Shown here piece by piece: positions 12,880 to 22,009 of a DNA stretch of 64,000 nt; position 1 is the first letter of the stretch; the number at the start of each line of letters is the position of its first letter. The stretch is from Quillaja saponaria. Taxonomy: Eukaryota > Streptophyta > Magnoliopsida > Fabales > Quillajaceae. The position numbers and the translations under genes are program-made. The stretch is from assembly GCA_029379385.1 (NCBI GenBank), contig CM055607.1, forward strand, positions 10,602,001 through 10,666,000, given 5' to 3'. The notes under the pieces are model-generated. The model was not told the DNA's origin. It worked only from the letters and a program-made list of their open reading frames with translations, and searched no databases.

Positions 12880-13460
12880 TCATGTGTCAAACGAACCGTA
12901 TTTTGATTCCAAATAAAAAGAACCCATAATTTAGAACCCCCAGAACCCGCGTCGCATGCTGCAATCAAAGGACCTTCAATATCATTAAAGAAAAGAATCA
13001 TATGAGAACTTGAAAAACAAAACCAAATGAATTCCAAATGAAAATCACAAGATAGATGTGACTTTGGCGTTGACTTACAAATCTTACTCACCAACCAGTC
13101 CATTGTCTCATCATATCATCAAATTGGGGCCCACTTAAATTTAAATACAATGGATCCAATTAAATCTTACACACCTAATCCCTGAAAGTCTTGGGTCGAG
13201 CATACCTATTAACGGGTCAATGTTAGAAATAAGTAATTAGCTTTGTAATCATGGATTTGTTTTTCTATCTATAGTTAGCCTGCCGCAATTGTCTTCTTGT
13301 CATAAAATGAAGTTTCATGGATCACGTTTGAAATAATTTTAGCACATTTAATTGATTCCCCTAAGAATAATTCATAGCTATTTAGTATGTAGCCCGGTCC
13401 TAGGACAAATCAATTGGACCTGTTTGGAATCATTTGTTAGTAATTTAGATTTTTTTTAAA
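12880..13460. repeat. Dispersed flanking blocks
   Basis: 12880-13200 matches 6660-6870. 13200-13460 matches 28010-28260, with shared GTTAGAAATAA, CTGCCGCAATTGTCTTCTTG and GGACAAATCAATTGGACCTG. No coding content is seen. These look like mosaic Kunitz-unit flanks. Confidence 0.6.
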
Positions 13461-14250
13461 GAATTTTTCTAATGAATGAGTCATTATTAATATTTAAAAT
13501 TAAAATTTTTGTAATAATTTATAATATTTATTATAATAATTGACTATGATTTTGTATTATTTACAAAATTTATTATTAATATATTTACTATACCTTAACT
13601 AGTATACTTAAGACTTCCATTTTAAAAAATTATTTTAATTTATGGTTAGATGTCATTGTCTTCTTGTGCATAAATCGAGCATTGAAATCAATCTCAATAC
13701 GTAATGTTTATGTAATTAATTAACCAAGTCAAGATATCGCCATATTTTTTTATCTTATGGTGAAATAATATGGTCAATTTAACATGCCTAAAATCATTAA
13801 ATATAATACATGTCATTACTATTAGCTTTTACTAAAGAATTAAATGAATTGGTAAGATGCTATCAATATCCAAATGCTCAAAATATCTTAAATTTAATGA
13901 AATACGAATATGAGATTATTTCTTTATCATTTTAATAATATTCTCATTATTAAAGATATCCAATTAGAGATTATAGGAAAAATCTTAAATAACGTAAAAT
14001 GCGAATTTTCTAAGTTATTAGACCACAACAGTCGTTTAAAAATTTAGTTATCTGTGTATACTTTTTTATTTTCTTTTTTCTCTAAAAATATAATAGATTT
14101 AGTTTTTTTTTTTTTTTCCCTTTTAGGAGTAAAAAAAAATTATATCACATCTTCAGGATGAGAATTTATTATGTAATTCACATAGTAGGTGATCTTACAT
14201 TAAAAAAACAGAAACCATTAACAAGAAGACGAAGCTTGATCAATAAATGC

Positions 14251-14465
14251 TTTTGCTCTCTTTCTTTTTCTTTGTCCTAACCACAAAACCATTTGTTGCT
14301 AGGCAGCCATTAATTAGAGGCTTTGGTGGTGGGCTTAGACTTTGCACCATCAACAACACCACCATATTATATGCCAACTCTATGTGAACCAAGAAGGATT
14401 GGAAGTCTCAAATGGAAGGCGATTTTTATTTTCACCTGTATTTTCTATATTTCTTTTTATGACAA
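14251..14465 (+). pseudogene. Kunitz inhibitor pseudogene, 5' part with internal deletion
   Basis: Nucleotide similarity to 21150-21415 of the 233-residue gene is obvious: the end of the signal peptide (VLTTKPF), then the glycine-rich stretch RGFGGGL, a poly-Asn segment, and NQEGLEVSNGR. The segment encoding the Kunitz signature and the first beta strands is deleted between them. There is no valid start, and similarity ends at a TTTTTATGACAAC junction that also appears at 15810 and 45465. It is a dead fragment. Confidence 0.8.
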
Positions 14466-15647
14466 CATTTACTGAATTTTTTTTGTGAATTTCGCCTTAA
14501 TTTTTTATTTTTAAAAAAAAAAACTTACACTCTCGTACTCTCAAAAGATCTAAAAAATATGTTATTAATTTCTCAATCATTTCTTTTACAAAAATTCTCA
14601 TGTTTTGTTTACTTTTTCGTATTATTTCCACATGTCATATTTTAAGTAGTTATTTATAATGATCAGGATGCTTATTTATTTTCCAAAATTTAATTATAAT
14701 TGAAAAAACTTTTCATCTCTTCCATTTTAAACATATTTTCTACTCATTAATTTTACATTCTTTTAATCTAATAAATTATTCTTTTCATATTCTCTCAATA
14801 TTTCATGTTCTAAACTTTACTATATAAAGTGTTAGTCTCTTTTCAAGTTCTATTTGCGTTTTCTTAGTTTTTGAGGTGGAATATGTTATTTTCTTAGTTT
14901 TATGACAACAAGAAATCGATGCTCTAATTTTAAATTTCATATTTCATGACACAACATGGAAAAAAGCAAGTCATGTTCAATTATAATGTATATAGTATTT
15001 GAAGTTTTTATTTATTTTTAATTTATTTTTCACGAATATAACTTTATTACTATATCATAATTTTTAATGAATTTCAAAACATCAAATATATAATCCTATC
15101 CAATTAGTTATTATATAATATTTATAATACCTTTTTATATTGGAAAGCACTCAAATTTTAGTAGACAATAATTTAATTATGTTATAATTATCGGTTAAAT
15201 CAATAATTGATTTGACATTACAACTTTGTAATATAAGCTTATGCTTTGTGTAAAACGTAATTTAATAAATTATTTATTTGCATAAAGAGTTTATATAGAA
15301 AACTCATTCTATGCACCATAAAAGTTTAGAGCATGGGTGGACTAATGACATCTCTTTTGAACGACATGTGTAAAGCGAAAAATATAAAAAAGTATTATAA
15401 TTTTTTTTTAAATATGTTACAGTAGCTATCAATTATATTGACGTTTATAATTTATAAAATTGCTCATAAACCCTTCATCAAAAGACAACAAATCCTCTCT
15501 CCTCTCTCTTCTCTCTTCTCTTATTTCCTCTTATGTCTCTCCTTTCTCCACCCACAATAGAACATTTACAACTAATAAATCAAAAACTCATAATTTGATC
15601 CACCACGTGCATCCATAAAAAAATAAGGAGTCTAGATATAAGCTCAC

Positions 15648-15713
15648 AATAATGTTTCAGCTATGTAGTGTTTTAGCTTTTGATTTGAAATACTACACAA
15701 CTGAAACATTATT
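15648..15713. repeat. 66-bp near-perfect hairpin
   Basis: Arms of about 27 bases (AATAATGTTTCAG...GTAGT and its reverse complement) with a few mismatches flank a loop of about 12 bases. It is conserved in copy 2 at 45315-45380. The size resembles a miRNA-like stem or a tiny foldback element. No expression evidence is available. Confidence 0.65.
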
Positions 15714-16280
15714 CATTAGAAATTGACTTGATTTGGCAACCGACCAAAATTACAATGGCAAGTCATTCTTATTATTATTTTTTTTTATGTATTTTCTAAA
15801 TTTCTTTTTATGACAACACGAACTGTTTTTTTTGTGAATTTCATCTTCAATTTTTTTGCAAGCTCACACTCTCTCTCGTTCCTTTCTTTTTCAAAAAATT
15901 TAAAAATATTGAAATTAATTATCAATCAGGTCAAAATAATAGATTTAATATGAAATCAAAAAACGATATTTTAGAAACAATTACTTATGTTTTCTCGTCA
16001 ACTCAACATATATGTGACACCTAACAAAATATTTTTATTCGTATAAGTTATTTCATGCAAAATATTAGTAGTGTTAGATTTGAAGAACACATTATAAAAT
16101 TTTTTAAAATTTTGAGATGAAATTGATCGAAAAGATACTTTTATAATAAAATTGACAAAAATTAAATACCTAACAACTATAAATGTCAAAGTGCCTTCAA
16201 ATAATTACAAACGTGTTCCATGAAACTAAAATATTTTCAGTGGTTATCCACATGCCTTGTGAGTATCTAGGAGATACCAC

Positions 16281-16288
16281 TATAAATT
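16281..16288 (+). promoter_or_regulatory. TATA box of the truncated plus-strand Kunitz copy
   Basis: TATAAATT about 70 bases upstream of the ATG at 16354, the same spacing as in intact family members. It would drive transcription into the inverted Kunitz copy downstream. Confidence 0.6.
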
Positions 16289-16353
16289 CCATACTGCTTC
16301 CTTTCGAGATCACTAACTCATTTACAAACCAACAGGTTCAAAGAAAAAAGAAA

Positions 16354-16575
16354 ATGAAGAAAACTAGCCACTACTACTAGCTCTCTCTGCCTATATAATT
16401 TTGTTTTCCTTCATAACCACAAAACCATTTCTTGCTTCTGCTGAGCTTGTGCTGGACTCAGAAGGTGAGCCACTTTGGTGGACTAATAATTACTATGTCT
16501 CACCACATATTTGGGGACCTACTGGAGGTGGTCTTAGCCTTGGCACCCATAACAACAACTCCTGCCCACTCTATG
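16354..16575 (+). pseudogene. Kunitz inhibitor, 5' half, frameshifted
   Basis: Starts with an ATG and a signal-peptide region but runs to a stop within nine codons, because one base present in the sister copy (45996) is missing near 16369. The frame then reopens through the Kunitz signature (LVLDSEGEPL), the aromatic NYYV strand, HIWGPTGGGLSLG and NNNSCPLY with the first cysteine. At about 16575 the gene stops being Kunitz in this orientation: the next bases are the antisense 3' end of a second Kunitz copy. So half the gene was replaced by an inverted relative. Non-functional as protein; possibly relevant as RNA. Confidence 0.85.
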
Positions 16576-16597
16576 CACTGAGTAATCGTAATCGCCT

Positions 16598-17289
16598 CAT
16601 GCAACACTTTGAATATAGTTTGAGGAAGTTGAAGAAGCTGGAGAAGCCTTTTGGAACACAAATATGAATGGTTGGATTTTATCACTCATGGCCAAATATC
16701 TTTTGCTCCTCCACATCCGAATACAATCCAAGAGTATTACATATAGTTAGGACAATCCTAGGACAGAAACCAAGATTGTAGGCAACAATTTCAGCTTCTT
16801 CTCCTGACCTCTCTATCTTAAACATGCTATCGATTCCCTCAATACCTGGTGATGGAAACCTGGTGATGGAATACCATCAGTACCCAGAAATCACACCCCT
16901 GTATATTCTTTGATAATCCTTCACACTCGGGGAGTCTACACAATCTGTTTGCGCTATCGTCTGGATGTTAACATTAGTGGATGTGGTGACGAAAGGTAAT
17001 TCTGATGACACAGGTGAAAATGTTACTAGGAAGCCCCTTTCAACTTCGGAAGTTTCTTGGGTGACAGAGTGTGCAGGACTGGTTTCTATGGGTGCCAAGG
17101 CTAAGGCCACCACCAGTAGGTCCCCAAATATGGGGTAAGATATATATAGTAATTAGTAAACCACTGGAGTGGCTCACCATCTGTGTCCAGCACAGGCTGA
17201 TCAGCAACAGCATGAAATGGTTTAGTGGGGAAGGGAAAGAGAATTAGGCAGCAAGAGAGTACTAGTAGTGGACTAGTTGTCTTCTTCAT
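16598..17289 (-). pseudogene. Kunitz inhibitor pseudogene, full length, inverted partner
   Basis: ATG at 17287-17289, signal peptide (SPLLVLSCCLILFPF), and the signature VLDTDGEPL are present. A TA-rich slip near 17145 shifts the frame before the glycine-rich loop. The central part continues in other frames (VTFSPVSSELPFVTTST is readable at about 16977-17031). More shifts follow near 16920, an in-frame stop replaces a Trp, and a 13-base direct duplication (CCTGGTGATGGAA) sits at 16849-16871 that copy 2 lacks. The C-terminal cysteine region and the family-type end (YIQSVA, stop at 16598-16600) remain recognisable. A TATAAATT lies about 65 bases upstream (17351-17358). Confidence 0.85.
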
Positions 17290-17406
17290 TGTTTTTAATC
17301 TGTAGGTTGGTGTATGAATGAGATGATGAGCTCCAAGGGAAGCTGTATGGAATTTATATTGCTAGCAGTGGTCAGCAGGCATACATGGATAATCACTGGA
17401 TAAGGG

Positions 17407-18690
17407 TTAGGTTTCATGAGACTTCTGCATGGCTATAGTGGACGCTACGTTGTTGCATTCCGGTATAGGTTCATTCTCTGTTGCTGTCTTTGCAAGTGGG
17501 CCCGGTGGGATAATATTATGAATTACATGTGGTTCTTGTGAGACACCCACGTGAATCTCACAAGCTTTAATAGAGTGGATTACCTGATTTTGTCCATTGT
17601 GAATTTCAACAATGTCAGAATCCCCAATTTCTTGGAGTCCCGTATGATGTGTAACTGTATTCTTTCCACAAGTATAGTTAGACAAGCTGCCTGTCCTTGC
17701 AGTAGGATTAGAATCAAGTTTGAAATCACGAGATAAACAAACTCTCTGCCCTTTCCATCAGCTCATTCAAATTAGAGTACTTATCCTTCAATTTTGAAAA
17801 TTAGTTCTCGCCTTTCTCGTTGGCGCATTCATCTCCTTGAGCCCCCTGGTTCAACCTATTTGTTCCAATGAACTGGTGAGACGTGTCCAAGGCCGAACTT
17901 GTCACTGACAATTCCAATAGCCGCCACAAAAGAGTGGACTTCGTCTGCCTGCTTCTTAGCTGAACTAGGAACCATTGGGGTTTTAGATTGTCCCTGCTTA
18001 GTCTGCCACCCCACTTGTTTTGCTCGCAGAGAATTATCATACAACAAAGTGCATGCAATCCCACGCATCTCCTCCTGGAGTTTTGCATTGCAGCTCCGTT
18101 CATCGTGTCCAGTAAGTCCCCAGAAGAAACAGAATGTAAGGAGTTTTTCATATTGTAATTGGACCTTGTGGCTCTCACCAAAGACATCATTTGCTACGAT
18201 GGACTTCCTGAGTTTTCATCTTAAATCCCATTGCACTAGACACTTAATAATCCTTCATTTCTCTCCTCGTACCTGGAATAATTCTACTTGAGAGACAGTC
18301 CCCAGGAGGCTTCCTAGCTTCCAACCCATTTTTTCTGTGCAACAATGGGGGAGGTAAACCCCATAGCTGCACCCAAAGAGGAGCATGGGTAAATGCTGCC
18401 TTCACCTTGTCAATATCCATCTCCCATCCTTGTAGTTGAAGGAGTTGATTCTTATAAAGCCATGGACTACCTTTAAGAATTCTCCAACAATCAACTTCAT
18501 CCTCAAAGAAAAAATTGGTATAACTGATCTCCCATTTCTACTGTGTAAACCTATGGGGTTGTTCCAAACATTTGTGAGAACATTGTGAATTGTACATGTA
18601 GCATTGAACTTGTTGGAAATAATCTTTCCTACTAATGTTTGGTGTCACTGGTTCCATTGGGTAGAAAACAATGATGAGTTTATGATTAAA
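17407..18690 (-). mobile_element. LINE ORF1 fragment (DUF4283 and zinc knuckle), decayed
   Basis: On the minus strand from about 18690 the readable pieces follow the order of plant LINE ORF1. First is VGKIISNKFNATCTIHNVL. Next comes a DUF4283-type block (FFEDEVDCWRILKGSPW, then LWVQLWGLP). Then a zinc-knuckle segment at about 18090-18130 has C-x3-W-x4-H-x4-C spacing, in which Trp replaces the second Cys. After it come YDNSLRA and a Ser/Thr-rich tail ending at 17407. Several frameshifts separate them. No endonuclease, reverse transcriptase or poly-A tail is seen. The part below 18033 is shared with copy 2; the part above is not. It abuts the Kunitz pseudogene promoter at about 17400. Confidence 0.75.
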
Positions 18691-18864
18691 AAGAAAACTG
18701 ATTATAGTCGAGTGATTAATGAAGGGTGGGAATGGAATCATGGAAGGTTGCGCTGTAATGGAAGATTTAGGCTAGGAAGAAAGGACGCCTCAAGCAGAGG
18801 AGAAAAAAGCCTCATGGAGAGGAAAACAAAGGTTCATTAATCTGTAATTGTTTGAGTTGGTTTG

Positions 18865-19085
18865 TCATTATATATATATAAAGATTTTTCTAATGGTGCC
18901 CTAACACTTGTTAAACTTTTTTATATAGAAAATTTGTAACATTTATTATGATAGATGATAAAGATTTTAATGTTATTTAATGCATAAATTACTATTTTTG
19001 AAAAGTTTCAATTTCCAAAAATCATATTTATTGCAGCATAATAAGTGTCCTTAGAAAATTCGTTAGAAAAATCTTATATATAAAT
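18865..19085. mobile_element. MITE-family element at the duplication junction
   Basis: Ends are inverted: AAGATTTTTCTAA followed by CACTTGTTAA on the left, and the complementary TTAGAAAAATCTTATAT preceded by AAGTGTCC on the right. About 220 bases, AT-rich, non-coding, and the same family as 6056-6354 by its GTGTCC/CACTTGTTAA core. Copy 2 carries it at 51935-52135, exactly where the TNL is truncated. Confidence 0.55.
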
Positions 19086-19089
19086 AAAA

Positions 19090-20983
19090 AGACCTGTTAG
19101 AAACTTTTAACTGTCATTATTTTATAAAGTAATTTTGATAATATTTGACACCTAAATACCTTTAATTCCTTTAAGTTTTAGCTTTTTAATTCTAATTTTC
19201 TTAGTATGCACGGGGTCTAAGGTTAATTTAATAAATTGTTTTTCTACCAAAAAAATATTTTAATAAATTGTTTTATATATTCCCATGTTATGTAGTGTAC
19301 TGCCTAGATGCTTTTAATATTTCAAGCAATACATGTGTGAATTATTCTACCTTATGCAGGTATGGGAACACTTATATGGGTTGATATATTTGATGTTAAA
19401 AAAAATATATATATTTCAGTGGCAATTGAAATAACGTCATGTATTATATATTTTTAGTAAAAGAAATAATAATTTTTTTTTTGTATACTTTTAATTTTAT
19501 GTTTATAAGAATAAAAAAATAAAATAAAAAGATACATTTCTGTGACGGAAAAGAGTCGACGTAGAAAGTTAACGGGATTGAAGCAATTTGAGAATTTTCT
19601 TTTTTGTTCAATGTTTACTTATTTTATCTGTCTTCAGTCAACTAAAAACATTATAAAGCCACATTTGGTATTTTTTTGGTCATATCCAGTAACATGCATC
19701 AAACAATTGATTATACCAAGTAAAATGAAAATATTTTATCCGATTGTTTATCTGATTTACCAAACACAAACTAAATATATATTAATAAACAACACAAACT
19801 AAATATATATTAATAAATAAAACGTACTTCCTATGCAATTAAAAATCCAAAGGCAAAGTGTTGGGAGTGCCCAGCAGTTCCTATTAAAAAAAATATATAA
19901 ATTGTGTGATTTTATCAAAAGAAAAAAGAACTGAATCGTGAAGTCTTGATTCGGTTAAGCAGTAGTGAGGTAGAATTGTTTTGAACATGTTATATTTATG
20001 ATGCAACAAAACAAGATGATAAATTACTTAAATGGTATATTTTAAAGTTTTGAACAAAATTTCCTACATTTCTTCTATAAAATCAATACAACAAGAAACA
20101 CAAATTGAAAGACACAACTACATAAGTAAAAATATCGACGAAACAATTCATAACTGAGAATTCTATTAGTTGTCATTGTGAGTGCAAGTATATGTTAATA
20201 CATGTCAGCAATTATATTCTGTAACTGATTTGGAATTCATTTTCCAAGTGTTTGGGTTTCTTTTTAGGCCCGTCGACCTTGACTTGGACTTCTATTCCGA
20301 CAAATTTATAATCACCCATTTGGATAATTTCAACAAACCGTTAGTACCACCTCATTATTTTTAATAAAATAATTCTAGCCAACGTTGCATTAGATTTATC
20401 TTTTTCTAGTTTTTTTTTTTTTTTTTACATTCTTTTTTTATTAATTAAAATAAATTTAATAACAAGATAAAATATCTAAAATAGATGCCAAACAATTATG
20501 AATGTTTTGCAATGGATATTTGCTCATTCTATTTAAATAGTGATCCGGATGTCAATGAATATAATTTTCCTTTTGTTCGGATGAGATTAAAAATCATTGA
20601 GCTTTTTCTCTCTTTAAATCATTGTCTTAGCGACATTTTTTGTGTTAAAGGGATGAGTTTAAAAATATTATCTAACATTGTTTAGCAAGATTTCAGAAAA
20701 AGAAGAGAAAATAAAATATGAAATATATTTTGGCGAACTATCTCTGGCGGCCCGGGTCTTGCTTAAAAAATTCATCGTTTTCATCACATTTGTGATTCGG
20801 TGCAAGTACATGACAAAACAGAGGCAGCGCATGTAAGGAAATAGAATAATAGAGCAAGTTATCCATAATCTTCTTTTCAAAAGAAAAACAAATATATACA
20901 ACTTACCAAATGGAACCAGTATTTTAACATTTTGAATTGCAAGTGTTATGATGAACTTGGATAAAATTAATAATAAACCACAC

Positions 20984-20985
<2 letters not shown>
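19090..20985. other. Upstream flank of Kunitz copy, no gene
   Basis: Matches 52140-54180 with indels. Open frames at 19542-19802, 20182-20364 and 20485-20685 are not conserved as proteins in copy 2 and show no domain. There are poly-T and TA-rich tracts. Copy 2 has two extra segments, near 53745-53790 and 53950-54005, that were lost here between short microhomologies. Confidence 0.6.

Positions 20986-21016
<31 letters not shown>
20986..21016. repeat. (TA)n microsatellite upstream of Kunitz gene
   Basis: About 15 TA units some 40 bases before the TATA box. The copy in the second duplicate (54180-54205) is shorter and interrupted, so promoter spacing differs between the paralogs. Confidence 0.85.
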
Positions 21017-21017
<1 letters not shown>

Positions 21018-21055
21018 CCTACGTACAACTTGCCAACTTGGCCCCTTAATTAGGT

Positions 21056-21062
21056 TTATAAA
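21056..21062 (+). promoter_or_regulatory. TATA box of the 21132-21833 Kunitz gene
   Basis: TTTATAAATT lies about 70 bases before the ATG at 21132. It marks the in-frame TTG at 21063 as leader sequence, not a start codon. Confidence 0.7.
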
Positions 21063-21131
21063 TTGAAGCTCCCCCGCTCTCATTTACACACAACAAAACA
21101 AAGCCATTCATACTATATTACACAATTAATC

Positions 21132-21833
21132 ATGAAGCCTGCATTGTTTGTTCTCTCTTTCTTTTTCTTTGTCCTAACCACAAAACCATTGGTAGCTTCA
21201 GCTGAAACAGTGCTGGACATAGATGGTGAGCCACTCCAATGGGGTGTCAATTACTATATCTTGCCAGCGTTTAGAGGCTTTGGTGGTGGGCTTAATCTTG
21301 GCACCATTAACAACAACACCATATGCCCACTCTACGTGAACCAAGAAGGATTGGAAATCTCAAATGGCAGGCCATTTTTATTTTCATCTGTATTTTCCAA
21401 GTTTCTTTTTGTCACAACCTCCACGGATTTACAAATCAAATCCTCCGGGATAACAGTTTGTATCCAATCCATGGTGTGGAAGCTTGTCAAGGAATTAACC
21501 GGGGTGAGGTTTGTGAGTACTAATGGAGTTGAAACACCGGGATCCGAAAGAATTCCAAGTTTATTTACAATAGAGCAAGATGGGGAAAGCGATTACAAGA
21601 TTGTTTTCTGTCCAACGGAGTCGGATGTCCCAACTTTGTGCAGGGCACTTGGGATATATATTGATGAGGATGGGAAAAGACACTTGGCTCTGAGTGATGA
21701 AATAAAACCATTCACGTTCAGGTTCAAAAAGGCTGAGGAATGGGCCAGCAATGCCGAAGAGGAAGATAAGAATTCTCCAACGTCTTTTTTTTCTTCTTCA
21801 CTTGTTAGAATATTTTCTAAGTGTTGTATCTGA
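21132..21833 (+). CDS. Kunitz-type protease inhibitor, intact (duplicate A)
   Basis: Single exon, 233 residues from the ATG at 21132; the longer in-frame opening upstream has no ATG. Signal peptide about 1-25 (hydrophobic FFFFVL core). Signature VLDIDGEPL at 28-36, cysteines at 65, 110, 160 and 170, and a sequon at 61. The putative reactive loop around 85-92 contains Lys90, compatible with trypsin-type specificity, though this is inference. The C-terminus is odd: after the last trefoil strand (FRFKKAEE) there is a Glu/Ser-rich tail ending in SKCC plus one residue. The usual family end (EYF...SVV-like) is visible in the +1 frame, so the tail arose by frameshift. An AATAAA lies at 21995-22000. 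The protein differs from duplicate B (54321-55022) at only one position I can see, Asn/Ser214. Confidence 0.95.
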   Translation: MKPALFVLSFFFFVLTTKPLVASAETVLDIDGEPLQWGVNYYILPAFRGFGGGLNLGTINNNTICPLYVNQEGLEISNGRPFLFSSVFSKFLFVTTSTDLQIKSSGITVCIQSMVWKLVKELTGVRFVSTNGVETPGSERIPSLFTIEQDGESDYKIVFCPTESDVPTLCRALGIYIDEDGKRHLALSDEIKPFTFRFKKAEEWASNAEEEDKNSPTSFFSSSLVRIFSKCCI

Positions 21834-21994
21834 AAATAATGGATATAAAGGTGAAAAGTTAAAGTACTCAAACACAATAATGTTGATGGTGTGCCTAGCA
21901 TCTCCTGCAGGCAGGTGCAGTTGTGTGTTTCATGCTGGTTTTATATTTGTGCCATACACAGTTGTGTGTTTCGTAAATTTCAGTTGCATAAAGA

Positions 21995-22000
21995 AATAAA
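21995..22000 (+). terminator. Polyadenylation signal of Kunitz duplicate A
   Basis: AATAAA about 160 bases after the stop codon, within a 3' flank conserved at 55184-55189 and near 61439. Confidence 0.5.
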
Positions 22001-22009
22001 ATTGAAGCT

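Noticed and set aside
16399..16667. Plus-strand frame at 16401-16667 as a separate small secreted protein
   Set aside because: It is the frameshifted continuation of the truncated Kunitz copy. The real start region is 16354, and the tail is antisense Kunitz sequence.
17899..18291. 130-codon plus-strand frame
   Set aside because: Lies antisense to the LINE ORF1 fragment, whose domains are readable on the minus strand.
21063..21131. Longer N-terminus for Kunitz duplicate A (and 54252-54320 for B)
   Set aside because: The longer frame opens with TTG directly at the TATA box. The ATG at 21132 (54321) gives a clean signal peptide and a normal leader length.
21593..21901. 102-codon antisense open frame over Kunitz duplicate A (and 54782-55090 over B)
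   Set aside because: Shadow of the inhibitor coding strand. It is conserved only because the sense gene is.
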